A stretch of DNA of 64,000 nt from DATKFM01 sp963810485. GTDB lineage: Bacteria > Pseudomonadota > Alphaproteobacteria > Dongiales > Dongiaceae. Shown here piece by piece: positions 50,682 to 59,917 of the stretch (position 1 is its first letter; every line of letters begins with the position of its first letter). The DNA is taken from positions 868,001 to 932,000 of the forward strand of contig CAWENQ010000003.1 of NCBI GenBank assembly GCA_963810485.1. The letters run 5' to 3'. The notes beneath the pieces were generated by a model that was given only the letters and a program-made list of their open reading frames with translations, made no database searches and was not told the DNA's origin. Made by a program: the position numbers and the translations under genes.

Positions 50682-51476
50682 ATGCATAACTTCAATTACC
50701 ACCGGCCGAGCAGCGTCGCCGACGCGGTGAAGGCCATTTCCGCTGCATCCGACGGCAAGATCCTGGCCGGGGGACACACATTGCTGCCGACCATGAAACA
50801 AGGCCTGGCGGCGCCGTCGGACCTGGTCGACATCACGGGCATCGCCGAACTCAAGGGCATCAAGTTGGACGGCAACAACCTGGTCATCGGCGCGGCGACG
50901 CCCCATGCCGAGGTTGCCAAGTCATCGGTCGTGAAAGGCGCCATCCCTGCCCTCGCCGTCCTGGCGGAAGGCATCGGCGATGCCGCCGTGCGCAACCGCG
51001 GCACCATCGGCGGCTCGATCTCCAACAACGACCCGGCGGCGGATTATCCCGCCGGCCTGGTCGGGTTGGGCGCGACCGTGCACACCAACAAGCGCAAGAT
51101 CGCAGCCGACGATTTCTTCAAGGGCCTGTTCGAGACGGCGCTGGAAGCCGGCGAGATCGTCACCGCCGTCAGCTTCCCGAAGCCGGAGAAGGCTGGCTAC
51201 GCGAAGTTCCCCAACCCGGCCTCGCGCTACGCAATGGTCGGCGTGTTCGTCGCCAAGACTGGTGGCGGCGTGCGGGTCGCGGTGACCGGCGCCGGACCGT
51301 GCGTGTTCCGCTCCAAGGACTTGGAACAGGCCTTGGGCGGCAAATGGTCGGCCGATGCCGCCGGTGGTGTGAAGGTTGCGTCCAAGAACCTGAACAACGA
51401 CATCCACGGCAGCGCCGACTACCGCGCCCATCTGGTCACCGTGATGGCCAAGCGGGCCGTGGCGGCGGCGGGTTAG
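50682..51476 (+). CDS. coxM: Molybdenum hydroxylase medium (FAD-binding) subunit CoxM
   Basis: 264-residue FAD subunit. MHNFNYHRPSSVADAVKAIS opens the domain; FAD-binding motifs are AGGHTLLPTMKQGLAAPSDL and IGDAAVRNRGTIGGSISNND, and FPNPASRYAMVGVFVAK follows. Slightly short for the family (about 285), with the C-terminal domain compact. GGGAGG precedes ATG 50682. Last gene of the coxSLM unit, closed by a strong terminator. Confidence 0.94.
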   Translation: MHNFNYHRPSSVADAVKAISAASDGKILAGGHTLLPTMKQGLAAPSDLVDITGIAELKGIKLDGNNLVIGAATPHAEVAKSSVVKGAIPALAVLAEGIGDAAVRNRGTIGGSISNNDPAADYPAGLVGLGATVHTNKRKIAADDFFKGLFETALEAGEIVTAVSFPKPEKAGYAKFPNPASRYAMVGVFVAKTGGGVRVAVTGAGPCVFRSKDLEQALGGKWSADAAGGVKVASKNLNNDIHGSADYRAHLVTVMAKRAVAAAG

Positions 51477-51512
51477 TCCAAGCACGATCCATACTTTGAT
51501 CGGCAAATGCAG

Positions 51513-51539
51513 GGGCCGGCGGGAACGCCGGCCCTTTTT
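51513..51539 (+). terminator. Rho-independent terminator after coxM
   Basis: Stem GGGCCGGC (51513-51520) with GCCGGCCC (51527-51534), loop GGGAAC, then TTTTT. It lies 36 bases after the coxM stop and just before the convergent hydrolase gene. Confidence 0.93.
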
Positions 51540-51560
51540 GCATGGTGTGCGACGCGCCGT

Positions 51561-53093
51561 TTAGTGAATCTTATCCAGGCACGCCGCCGGCGGCCGCTGC
51601 GTTGGATCGTCCAGGAAGGCATCCGCAATCTCATTGGCGCAGAGGGAGTGCGACAGCGGCGCGTGGCCGGCTTTGGGCAGCACGAAGTGATAACCGTGGG
51701 ACAGCGTCGCCGCCGCCATATCGGCGAATGCCGCCGGAGTCACGGGATCGTATTCCCCGCTCAAAAGCAGCACGGGCTTGTCGCTGATCACGGCCTGCAA
51801 TTCGCTTTCGTCGACCGCCGGGACCGGCCAGCGCGGACAGATCAGATAGTCGGAGAAACCGACGACACCATCGTCATTGTAGACGGAGTACTGAGCCGCC
51901 GCAGCCGCAGCCTGCCTCATATCGATATGTGCCACCTGTTCGGCACAGGCGAACGCATAATAGGCGCCCTCGCTGGTCGTATCCGGGCCGGCGGTCCGCA
52001 GGCGATAGGCCTGGAACCAGCTCTGCAGGGAGGCCTCATTGCCGCGGCTCAACCCATCGAGCAGCGTCGGCATGTACCGCAGAACCTCCGAGCCGTACAT
52101 CAGGTCGAAAAGCACATCGACGATGTCAACGCCGATCAGGGGATAGCTCTGCCGGGACCGCGAAGCGGGGTTGAAGATCTCGACATACAGCGGTGAACGG
52201 TTCAGATCCGCCAGCCGGCTGCGGAAGCGGACTTCCAAATCCGGATACTTGCTGTTGCACGCGCTATCGGCGGCACAGTCCGCCGCAATGTGGGCAATGA
52301 TCTGGCCGAACCCGACCTGCTGCTGGATCACCAGATCCGCATTGGGCGGCAGCACCGATTCCAAGACCAGGCTGCGGACCCGCTGCGGATGATCGCGCAA
52401 CAGCGAGAAGGCGATCCGTGTGCCATAGGATGCGCCGTATATGTTGATGCTCTCGATGCCGGCCGCCGTCATGAGATCGACGATGTCCCCGGCTGCGGAA
52501 TTGCTGTTGTATGCGGCAAGCTGCCTGCCAGCGCCGACCAGGCGATCCCGGCATTTGTCCGAATTGCGCAACGTCTCGTCGATCCAACCGGCAAACCCGT
52601 GGCTTCCGTCATCGGCGCCCACCGAGTCCCGGTCCATCTCCGGACAATCCAGATTGGGCACGGCCAGTCCCGTACCCCGGACATCCATGAGGATGAAGTC
52701 GCGCTTGCGCATCCAGGCGCTATTGTCGACGTACCACCACCAACTCACGATGCTGCTGGCATCCAGGCCGGCATCGCCACCGGGTCCACCATTGATGAAG
52801 AGGACGGGATCGTTGGCGACCGTCTGATTGGGCGTCTTCAGGCGAGCGACCGGCAAGCGGATTTCTGCGCTGTCGGCGTTGCCGCGATCTTCGGCGACAT
52901 AGAGATAGGCACACTGCGCCTCGTGGCCGCTGGGAATGTCAAACCAGCAGGGAGTCTGCTCGAGCCGCGGCAAATCGGCGGCGGTGGCCGGGGCCGCCGA
53001 CAGGACAGCCAGAAGCCCTACCGCTGCGGTCAGGACGCGCATCGTTGCGCCGGCTGGTCCGCGCCGCTTCATCAAATGTCGCTGCTCAGGCAT
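51561..53093 (-). CDS. Exported alpha/beta hydrolase, first of three tandem paralogues (TAP-like)
   Basis: 510 residues from ATG 53093 (GAGGGG upstream); the signal peptide is MRVLTAAVGLLAVLSAAPAT after a basic leader. Catalytic elements: oxyanion-type FINGGPGGDAG, nucleophile elbow IYGASYGTRIAF, aspartate LLLSGEYDPVTP, and histidine PKAGHAPLSHSLCANE. The C-terminal part resembles TAP-like tripeptidyl or proline aminopeptidases. Several paired cysteines fit a periplasmic location. It shares length and motifs with the next two genes; substrate unknown. Confidence 0.88.
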   Translation of the reverse strand: MPEQRHLMKRRGPAGATMRVLTAAVGLLAVLSAAPATAADLPRLEQTPCWFDIPSGHEAQCAYLYVAEDRGNADSAEIRLPVARLKTPNQTVANDPVLFINGGPGGDAGLDASSIVSWWWYVDNSAWMRKRDFILMDVRGTGLAVPNLDCPEMDRDSVGADDGSHGFAGWIDETLRNSDKCRDRLVGAGRQLAAYNSNSAAGDIVDLMTAAGIESINIYGASYGTRIAFSLLRDHPQRVRSLVLESVLPPNADLVIQQQVGFGQIIAHIAADCAADSACNSKYPDLEVRFRSRLADLNRSPLYVEIFNPASRSRQSYPLIGVDIVDVLFDLMYGSEVLRYMPTLLDGLSRGNEASLQSWFQAYRLRTAGPDTTSEGAYYAFACAEQVAHIDMRQAAAAAAQYSVYNDDGVVGFSDYLICPRWPVPAVDESELQAVISDKPVLLLSGEYDPVTPAAFADMAAATLSHGYHFVLPKAGHAPLSHSLCANEIADAFLDDPTQRPPAACLDKIH

Positions 53094-53115
53094 TCTGCCC
53101 CTCGAACGGCACCAT

Positions 53116-54615
53116 TTAATCTTCCTGGGCAATGCAAGCATCCGCCGGGCGCGCCAGGGGATCATCGAGGAATTCTTTGACCATCCGCACCACGCAAGCG
53201 GACTCGAAGATCGCGCCGTGTCCCACCCGCTTGACTTCGAAGTAAAAGGAACGCGGCAGGCTGCGGGCCGTTGACGCCGCCCATTCCGGCGGTGTCTTGG
53301 GATCGAACTCGCCGTTGAGGATCAGCGAGGGAATGTTGCTTTCCACCGGCGTCTTATCCAGAGGCTCCGCATCCGGTGAAATCCAGGCGGGACAAGCTTC
53401 CATTGTGTCAAGCGCGGCGCCGAATTCGGCGTAAATCGGATGTCCGGCGAGCGCAGCCTGCACCGCCTGCCAGTTCGTAAAGGGATACTCGTCATTGCAA
53501 TTGACGGAGTAGTGCATGCCGATCTTGGTGCTGCGGTCGCGCGTATACGCAAGCGTCGTCAGCCGGACATAGTCGTTGAGAAAATGATAGTTGCCCCGTT
53601 CCAGCAGCGCGACATAGCGGACAAGCTGCAATTCGCCATCGCGTTCCGCCATCAGTTCCATCATGAACCGCAGCCAGACCGCCCCATTAATCGGCAGTTC
53701 AATTGACTTGCCCGTATTGGGGTCCTTCTGCTTCGACATGACCGGCTTCTTCTGCAGGCGGTCCATGATCTCCAGCAGCTTCTGCTTCGCGTTCGGCATC
53801 CGTTGATTGCAATCGCGATCGGCCGCGCAGGCTTTGGCCACCTTGTCGATCGACCAGGCGATCTTCGCCGGCTCCTCCTCATAAAATTTCACCTGCGGCG
53901 GGAACACCGAGTCCAGGATCACCGCCCGCACGCCTTCGGGCCGGTAGCGCATCACCGCCAGGGCCACGCGACTGCCATAAGAACCGCCGAGCAGGTTCCA
54001 TTCCTTGATGCCAAGCGCCGAGCGCATGTCGGCGATATCAGCCACCGTGGTGCGCGTCGTATAGTTAGCGGGGTCGCGTCCCTCGCTGCGGAGCCGGGCG
54101 GCGCAGTCGTTCAGCGATTGCACATAGACGCTGCGCTGCTCCTCAGGCTTGCCAGTCAACGTCAGCAGCTGCATGCCAACCCGATTGACCTCCGGGCATT
54201 CGAGCGCAGGTTTGGCGATGCCGACGCCGCGCTGATCGAACAAAATGAAATCTCGGCCATCGAGCCACGACGCGCGGCGGATGGAGAGCCAGGTCGCCAT
54301 TCCGCGGCGGTCGATCTCGGTGTCGGAGCCCGGACCGCCGGTGATGTAGAGGATCGGATCGGCATAGGTATCGTCGTCCGGGTCAGCCTTCAGGATGACG
54401 ATTGGCAGCCGCACATTGCTGCCTCCCGGTTGCCGCCGATTCTCCGGCACCACCAGGTAGCCACATTCGGCCGGCTGATCCTCAGGGACGTCGAACCAGC
54501 AATCCTGCCGCTCAAACATCGGCTTGGATTCCGCCCGCGCCGCATCGGGGAGCAGCATCGCAAGGGCGGCAGCCATGGCTATGCCCTTGAATATGCGCAA
54601 AGATTTCTCGAGCAA
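53116..54615 (-). CDS. Exported alpha/beta hydrolase, second tandem paralogue (TAP-like)
   Basis: 499 residues with signal peptide (IAMAAALAMLLPDAARA). It begins the conserved block FERQDCWFDVPEDQPAECGY, also found in the neighbours. Catalytic set: YITGGPGSDTEIDRRG, nucleophile LLGGSYGSRVALAV, aspartate LNGEFDPKTPPEW, histidine RVGHGAIFESACVV. The paired cysteines suggest disulfides. Spacing of 22 bases to the next gene indicates an operon. Peptidase or esterase activity is inferred from the fold only. Confidence 0.88.
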   Translation of the reverse strand: MLEKSLRIFKGIAMAAALAMLLPDAARAESKPMFERQDCWFDVPEDQPAECGYLVVPENRRQPGGSNVRLPIVILKADPDDDTYADPILYITGGPGSDTEIDRRGMATWLSIRRASWLDGRDFILFDQRGVGIAKPALECPEVNRVGMQLLTLTGKPEEQRSVYVQSLNDCAARLRSEGRDPANYTTRTTVADIADMRSALGIKEWNLLGGSYGSRVALAVMRYRPEGVRAVILDSVFPPQVKFYEEEPAKIAWSIDKVAKACAADRDCNQRMPNAKQKLLEIMDRLQKKPVMSKQKDPNTGKSIELPINGAVWLRFMMELMAERDGELQLVRYVALLERGNYHFLNDYVRLTTLAYTRDRSTKIGMHYSVNCNDEYPFTNWQAVQAALAGHPIYAEFGAALDTMEACPAWISPDAEPLDKTPVESNIPSLILNGEFDPKTPPEWAASTARSLPRSFYFEVKRVGHGAIFESACVVRMVKEFLDDPLARPADACIAQED

Positions 54616-54799
54616 CGTGAATTCGCCTTTCCCGTCCGCGCGTCTATCCGCGCGGAAAACAGCTCCGCCACAGCAATTCTAGACGGGCCGGTTGCGGGTG
54701 ACCATGCCGCAGGATGGCGACAAATCCGTGGCGCGTGTCAGAAGCTTGATGCTCTACCGGACGCCGCCTATGGACGGCCGCGATCGCCCGAACGCCGTA

Positions 54800-56305
54800 T
54801 CAATCCTGGCCTTTCTTCAGGCAGGACTCCGAAGGCTTCTTCTTCGGGTTGTCCAGGAAGTCTTCCGCGATCTCCACAACGCATTCGGAGTTCGACAGCA
54901 GCGAATGGCCGAGGCCGGGAACCTCGATCAGGAAGGAATGATCCAGGCGGCTCGCGGTCATCTGGCCGTATTCCACCGGCGTGATCGGATCGAGTTCGCC
55001 CGATAGGACCAGGGTTGGGATGCTGCTCTTGATCGGCGCCTTCAGGCTGGCGTCCGGCGTCACGTCGGGCCAGGCGTCGCAGGCTGAAATCTCGTCCAGC
55101 TTGTAGCCGAAGCCGGCAAAGCGATGATGCTTCTTCTCCAGTTCCCTGACCAGAACCGGATCGTTGAACGGAATCTCCTCGACGCATTCGACGGCGTAGT
55201 ATTTGCCTTCGCTCATGTCGCCGGACCCGAGGCCGAGGTAGCCATCCACCATGCCTCGTACCGCCGGCTCGAGAACCGCCGGATCTACAGACGAAATCGC
55301 CGCCAGATAGTGCGGCAGGGCGTATCGGGCATCGGTGAAAGCCAGCGCCCAGCGGGTAATCTCAACCAGGGCTTTTCCTGTCACCTGGATTGTCACCGGC
55401 TCGCCGTTACGCGGATCGGTCACGGTGACCGGCAATGGCCGGATATTCAGCCATTCGATCTGCTCGAAGATGGCGCGTTCCAGATTTGGATAGCGGCGCC
55501 GGCAGTAGCTGTTCTTGGCGCAGGCTTTGAACAGCTTTTCAAAAGCAAGCTCGACGCCGGCCGCCTGACTCTCATAGGCATGGACCTCGGGCGGATAGGG
55601 CGAGTTGAGTATGACCGAGCGCACGCCTTCGGGCGCATCCCGCATCACCGACAGCGCCAGCCGCGTGCCGTAGGAAACGCCATGCAGATTCCATTGCTTG
55701 ATGCCCAGCAAGTGGCGGAGGTCCGTGAGATCCTTCACTGTTTCGCGGGTGCCATAGAGGTTGGGATCGATGCCCTCGCCGATGAGGCGATTGCGGCAGG
55801 CGGCAATCGCGTCGGCGTAGATCTTCTGCACCTTCGCCGTATCCTCGAGGGATCGCAACATGTCCATCCCGCGCGCATCGGCCTCCGCGCAATTCAGGCT
55901 CGGCTCCGACATGCCGTTGCCGCGCTGCTCGAACAGGATGAGGTCCCGCGTCTTCATCCACGGCCAGAACTCGGCGAACAACCACCAATCCTTGATGCCG
56001 TCCTTGTCGGCGCCGATCGGCTGGCCGGGGCCGCCGGTGAGGAAGACGATCGGATCCGCCTTTGACTTGCCAGAGGAGGCCTTGATCACGACGACGGGCA
56101 GGCGGACCGTGCGGCCCTCCGGCTTTGCATGATCCTCGGCCACCGTCATGAAGCCGCATTCAGCCTTCTGGTCCTGGGGAACGACGAACCAGCATTCCGC
56201 CTTTTCATAGCGCGGCAGCGTCTCAGCATGGGCCGACGTCGCGCCCGCAAAGGCAGCGAAAACCGCAAGAGCGCCGACAGCTCCGCAGATCCGATTTGCA
56301 ATCAT
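54800..56305 (-). CDS. Exported alpha/beta hydrolase, third tandem paralogue (TAP-like)
   Basis: 501 residues from ATG 56305, giving the signal peptide MIANRICGAVGALAVFAAFA with cleavage after AHA. Shared block YEKAECWFVVPQDQKAECGF. Catalytic set: FLTGGPGQPIGADKDG, nucleophile LHGVSYGTRLALSV, aspartate LSGELDPITPVEY, histidine GLGHSLLSNSECVV. It is transcribed first of the three, but a 184-base gap to the second gene allows a separate promoter. Confidence 0.88.
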   Translation of the reverse strand: MIANRICGAVGALAVFAAFAGATSAHAETLPRYEKAECWFVVPQDQKAECGFMTVAEDHAKPEGRTVRLPVVVIKASSGKSKADPIVFLTGGPGQPIGADKDGIKDWWLFAEFWPWMKTRDLILFEQRGNGMSEPSLNCAEADARGMDMLRSLEDTAKVQKIYADAIAACRNRLIGEGIDPNLYGTRETVKDLTDLRHLLGIKQWNLHGVSYGTRLALSVMRDAPEGVRSVILNSPYPPEVHAYESQAAGVELAFEKLFKACAKNSYCRRRYPNLERAIFEQIEWLNIRPLPVTVTDPRNGEPVTIQVTGKALVEITRWALAFTDARYALPHYLAAISSVDPAVLEPAVRGMVDGYLGLGSGDMSEGKYYAVECVEEIPFNDPVLVRELEKKHHRFAGFGYKLDEISACDAWPDVTPDASLKAPIKSSIPTLVLSGELDPITPVEYGQMTASRLDHSFLIEVPGLGHSLLSNSECVVEIAEDFLDNPKKKPSESCLKKGQD

Positions 56306-56515
56306 GACTTGTTCCCTCGCCGCTGAAGTCCAGCTCTGGTGGCTGTTCCGCGGCCCTGATTCACGCCCCAAAGCCAGGTCGCCAAATTAAGGAAACAGGG
56401 TTAGCAAATTGATAACTTGTCGCCCGTTCTGGGGGCGCGAAGGGTCGCATTGCAGCAAGTGCCGGGAATCGTTAGCTTCCGCCATGGATCTCGCCAGCCG
56501 CCAGGCCAGGAATTG

Positions 56516-57439
56516 ATGAACCAGCCCAAATCCGTCGATGAAACCCTCGCCCTGCTCAAGGCCGGCAACTATGTCGCCGACCGCAGCCTGGCCACGGCGC
56601 TCTATCTCGCGCTCAGCCTGAACCGGCCCTTGTTCCTGGAGGGCGAGGCCGGCGTCGGCAAGACGGAGATCGCCAAGGTGCTGGCGGCAACGCTGGGCCG
56701 CCGGCTGGTGCGGCTGCAATGCTATGAGGGCCTGGACGTCGCCTCCGCGGTCTATGAGTGGAACTACGCCCGGCAAATGATCGAGATCCGGCTGGCCGAG
56801 GCCATGGGCGACAGCAACCGCGATACGCTGGGCTCCGACATCTTCTCCGAGCGCTTCCTGATCAAGCGCCCCCTGCTGCAAGCATTGCAGAAAGACGCCG
56901 CCGGGCCGCCGGTGCTGCTGATCGACGAGCTTGACCGGACGGACGAACCCTTCGAAGCCTATCTGCTGGAAGTGCTCTCGGATTTCCAGATCACCATACC
57001 GGAGATCGGCACGATCAAGGCCGAGGAGCCGCCGATCGTCATCGTGACCTCGAACCGGACCCGGGAGATCCACGACGCGCTGAAGCGGCGCTGCTTCTAC
57101 TATTGGGTCGATTATCCCGACGCCGCGCGCGAGCTGGAGATCCTGCGGGTAAAAGCGCCGCGGGCCAGCGACGCGCTGAGCCAGGAGGTGGTCCGCTTCG
57201 TGCAGAACCTGCGCCAGCGCGACCTGTTCAAGCTGCCGGGCATCGCCGAGACCATCGATTGGACCGATGCGCTGATTCAGCTCAACTGCGTCGCCCTCGA
57301 CGGTCAATCGATCGACAACACCTTGGGTGTGCTGCTGAAATATCAGGACGATATCGCGAAGATCCGTGGCAGCGAGGCGGCAGCCCTGCTGCAGCAAGTG
57401 AAGACGGAACTCTCCGCAGCAAAGACGGCGCGGACCTGA
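56516..57439 (+). CDS. coxD: MoxR-type AAA+ ATPase CoxD
   Basis: 307-residue AAA+ ATPase. Walker A is LEGEAGVGKTEIAKVLAATL, Walker B VLLIDELDRTDEPFEAYLLE, sensor 1 PIVIVTSNRTREIHDALKRR. Length and sequence fit CoxD, the chaperone that helps insert sulfur and copper into the Mo site of CO dehydrogenase in Afipia/Oligotropha. ATG 56516 has CAGGA upstream. It precedes coxE, its usual vWA partner, by 66 bases. Confidence 0.92.
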   Translation: MNQPKSVDETLALLKAGNYVADRSLATALYLALSLNRPLFLEGEAGVGKTEIAKVLAATLGRRLVRLQCYEGLDVASAVYEWNYARQMIEIRLAEAMGDSNRDTLGSDIFSERFLIKRPLLQALQKDAAGPPVLLIDELDRTDEPFEAYLLEVLSDFQITIPEIGTIKAEEPPIVIVTSNRTREIHDALKRRCFYYWVDYPDAARELEILRVKAPRASDALSQEVVRFVQNLRQRDLFKLPGIAETIDWTDALIQLNCVALDGQSIDNTLGVLLKYQDDIAKIRGSEAAALLQQVKTELSAAKTART

Positions 57440-57505
57440 ACGTCGGTTGCGGTAGATACCAAACAGAGTTCGATCGGATGAGGCTGCCGCAGAGCTTGTC
57501 GAAAG

Positions 57506-58738
57506 ATGCAAATGCCAAGTGAGCAGTCCGACGACGGCCGGCTCGTCGCAAATTTGATGCAGTTTGCGCGCACGCTGCGCGCCGCCGGACTGCCGGTGGG
57601 GCCTGGGCGCGTCCTCGATGCACTGCGCGCGGTGGAAGCGGTGGGCATCACCAGCCGCGAAGATTTCTACTGGGCGCTGCATGCGAGCTTTGTAAACCGG
57701 CGCGACCAACACGACCTGTTCGACCAGGCATTCCATATCTTCTGGCGCAACCCAAAAATCCTGGAACGCATGATGGCCATGCTGCTGCCGCAGATGCGCG
57801 TTCCGGCAAGGGAAGAGGACCGGGTGGAAATGAACCGCCGCCTCGCCGAGGCGCTGGGCAAAGAGAACTCCGGCGGCGAAGGCGAGGAACCGGCGGAGGA
57901 AGAGGTCGAGTTCGACGCTGCCCTTACCTATTCCGACCGCGAGCTGATACAGACCATGGATTTTGAGAAGATGTCAGGAGACGAGCTGGCCAAGGCCAAG
58001 CGGCTGATCGCCGGCATGCGGCTCCCCATCATGGATGTCGCGACCCGCCGGCACCGGCCCGACCGCAATGGCGCGCGGATCGACATGCGGAATACCTTGC
58101 GCGCCGCCTTGCGCAGCGCCGACGCCATCCCGCTCCGCCGGCGCAGCGTCCGACGCCGCCATCCGCCGCTGGTGATCCTCTGCGACATCTCCGGTTCCAT
58201 GAGCCGCTATTCCCGCATCGCCCTGCATTTCATGCATGCGGTCACCAATGACCGCGACCGCGTCTATACCTTTCTGTTCGGCACCCGCCTCACCAACATC
58301 ACCAGGGATCTCCGCCATCGGGACATCGATCTGGCGCTGGAGAATGTGGGGAAGAAGGTGCAGGACTGGTCCGGCGGCACCCGCATCGGCCAGTGCCTGC
58401 AGGAATTCAATGCCAGATGGTCGCGACGGGTGCTCGGTCAGGGCGCCGTCGTGTTGTTCATCAGCGATGGGCTTGACCGGGACGGCGCCCAGGGGCTGGC
58501 GACGGAAATGGAGCGATTGCACAAATCCTGCCGGCGGCTGATCTGGCTCAATCCCCTGCTCCGTTACGAAGGGTTCGAGCCGAAGTCCCAGGGGGCGAAG
58601 GCGATCATGCCCCATGTGGATGATTTCCGCCGCGTGCACAATCTGCAAAGCTTGGCGGACTTGACTGAAGTGCTGAGCCAGCCGCCGCGCCGGCGCCTGG
58701 AAGCCAAGAGCGAATGGGCTGGTGCCGCCGAGGGATAG
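57506..58738 (+). CDS. coxE: von Willebrand A domain protein CoxE
   Basis: 410 residues. A helical N-terminal region (LMQFARTLRAAGLPVGPGRV) is followed by a basic stretch (IPLRRRSVRRRHPPLVILCD) and a vWA domain with the MIDAS motif LCDISGSMSRYSRI and, later, SGGTRIGQCLQEF and VLFISDGLDRDGAQGLA. CoxE works with the CoxD ATPase in maturing the CoxL active site. Starts at ATG 57506 or 57512. The C-terminus is basic and proline-rich. Confidence 0.93.
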   Translation: MQMPSEQSDDGRLVANLMQFARTLRAAGLPVGPGRVLDALRAVEAVGITSREDFYWALHASFVNRRDQHDLFDQAFHIFWRNPKILERMMAMLLPQMRVPAREEDRVEMNRRLAEALGKENSGGEGEEPAEEEVEFDAALTYSDRELIQTMDFEKMSGDELAKAKRLIAGMRLPIMDVATRRHRPDRNGARIDMRNTLRAALRSADAIPLRRRSVRRRHPPLVILCDISGSMSRYSRIALHFMHAVTNDRDRVYTFLFGTRLTNITRDLRHRDIDLALENVGKKVQDWSGGTRIGQCLQEFNARWSRRVLGQGAVVLFISDGLDRDGAQGLATEMERLHKSCRRLIWLNPLLRYEGFEPKSQGAKAIMPHVDDFRRVHNLQSLADLTEVLSQPPRRRLEAKSEWAGAAEG

Positions 58739-58749
58739 GCCCCGGCGCC

Positions 58750-58767
58750 ATGCCGGTACGCCGGCAT
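58750..58767 (+). other. Hairpin with UACG tetraloop after coxE
   Basis: ATGCCGG-TACG-CCGGCAT, 7-bp stem with a UNCG-type loop, 11 bases past the coxE stop. No uridine run follows, so it is more likely a 3' stabiliser than a terminator. Confidence 0.5.
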
Positions 58768-58865
58768 TGACGGAATTCACCGTCATTTCACTCTTCTGGT
58801 TTCCGGAGAGTTTCGGTCTAGACTGCGGGCAGGCGGCTGCAGGGCTGGAATTGGGAGATGCCTTC

Positions 58866-59198
58866 ATGAGCGGACAAACCTACTACGCCGACGACGTGCT
58901 CGAGCAGGCAGCCCGCTGGCGCGCCGAGGGCAAGGGTGTTGCCCTGGCCACGGTGGTCAGCACCTGGGGCTCCTCGCCCCGGCCCACCGGAAGCCAGATG
59001 GCTGTCGACGACAGCGGCGCCATGACCGGCTCGGTTTCCGGGGGTTGTATCGAGGGCGCAGTGATCCATGAAGCCCTGGCGGCCATGAAGGACGGCAAGC
59101 CCCGGCTGCTTGATTTCGGAGTCACCAATGAACAGGCTTGGGAAGTTGGCCTCGCCTGCGGCGGCAAGGTCCAGGTGTTCGTGGAACCCGTGACATGA
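58866..59198 (+). CDS. XdhC/CoxI family protein, N-terminal half as a separate gene
   Basis: 110 residues corresponding to the XdhC_CoxI domain only: VLEQAARWRAEGKGVALATV, VSTWGSSPRPTGSQMAVDDS and GSVSGGCIEGAVIHEA with the conserved cysteine, then VGLACGGKVQVFVEPVT where the domain ends. XdhC proteins bind and sulfurate the molybdenum cofactor and insert it into the hydroxylase. The stop overlaps the next gene by ATGA; that gene carries the missing Rossmann half, so the two probably assemble as one chaperone. Confidence 0.9.
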   Translation: MSGQTYYADDVLEQAARWRAEGKGVALATVVSTWGSSPRPTGSQMAVDDSGAMTGSVSGGCIEGAVIHEALAAMKDGKPRLLDFGVTNEQAWEVGLACGGKVQVFVEPVT

Positions 59199-59917
59199 AG
59201 TCCAGCGACCTGGAGAAGGTCGTCGCCGATCGCGCGGCCAAACGTGCGTTTGCGCTGGTGACGAACCTGAAGTCCGGAGAGCAATTCGTCTTTTATAGCA
59301 AACAAAACGCTAGTGATTTTCCTCTCGGTTCAGAAATTGGTTTAGCGGCGTCCGGGGCCCTGGAAGCTGACGAAAGCGGCATCGCCGAGGCGGGTGGCGA
59401 GCGCTTCTTCATTCAGGTCCATAACCCGCCGTTGAGGCTCTTGATCGTCGGTGCGGTCCATATCGCCCAGGCCCTGGCGCCCATGGCGGCCCTGACCGGC
59501 TATGGCGTGACGGTCATCGATCCCCGCCGCGCCTTCGCTACCGACAGCCGCTTCCCGGACATGGCCAAGTCCTCGGCTTGGCCGGACGAGGCGATGGCGG
59601 AACTCAAGCCGGACCGGCGCACAGCCGTGGTCACCCTGACACACGACCCAAAGCTGGACGATCCGGCGCTGGAGGCAGCGCTGCGGTCCGAGGCCTTCTA
59701 CATCGGCGCCCTCGGCAGCCGGAAGACCCACGCGTCCAGGCTGGCACGGCTCAAGGCGGCAGGTTTTGACGATGCGGCAATGGCCCGCATCCATGGGCCC
59801 GTCGGGCTCTCCATAAACGCCGAATTCCCCGCCGAGATTGCGGTGTCCATCATGGCGCAGATCACCGCCGTGCGGCGTCATCAGCCGGAAGCCGGCAGCC
59901 GCGACCGCGCCGCATGA
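59195..59917 (+). CDS. XdhC family protein, C-terminal Rossmann half as a separate gene
   Basis: 240 residues from ATG 59195. A short N-terminal domain (KRAFALVTNLKSGEQFVFYS) leads to the XdhC Rossmann domain: LLIVGAVHIAQALAPMAALT (GxxH nucleotide motif), VIDPRRAFATDSRFPDM, VTLTHDPKLDDPALEAALRS, YIGALGSRKTHASRLARL, and IHGPVGLSINAEFPAEIAVS. These are typical of full-length XdhC C-termini. Coupled both to the N-terminal half and to the fusion gene downstream (ATGA). Confidence 0.92.
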   Translation: MKSSDLEKVVADRAAKRAFALVTNLKSGEQFVFYSKQNASDFPLGSEIGLAASGALEADESGIAEAGGERFFIQVHNPPLRLLIVGAVHIAQALAPMAALTGYGVTVIDPRRAFATDSRFPDMAKSSAWPDEAMAELKPDRRTAVVTLTHDPKLDDPALEAALRSEAFYIGALGSRKTHASRLARLKAAGFDDAAMARIHGPVGLSINAEFPAEIAVSIMAQITAVRRHQPEAGSRDRAA

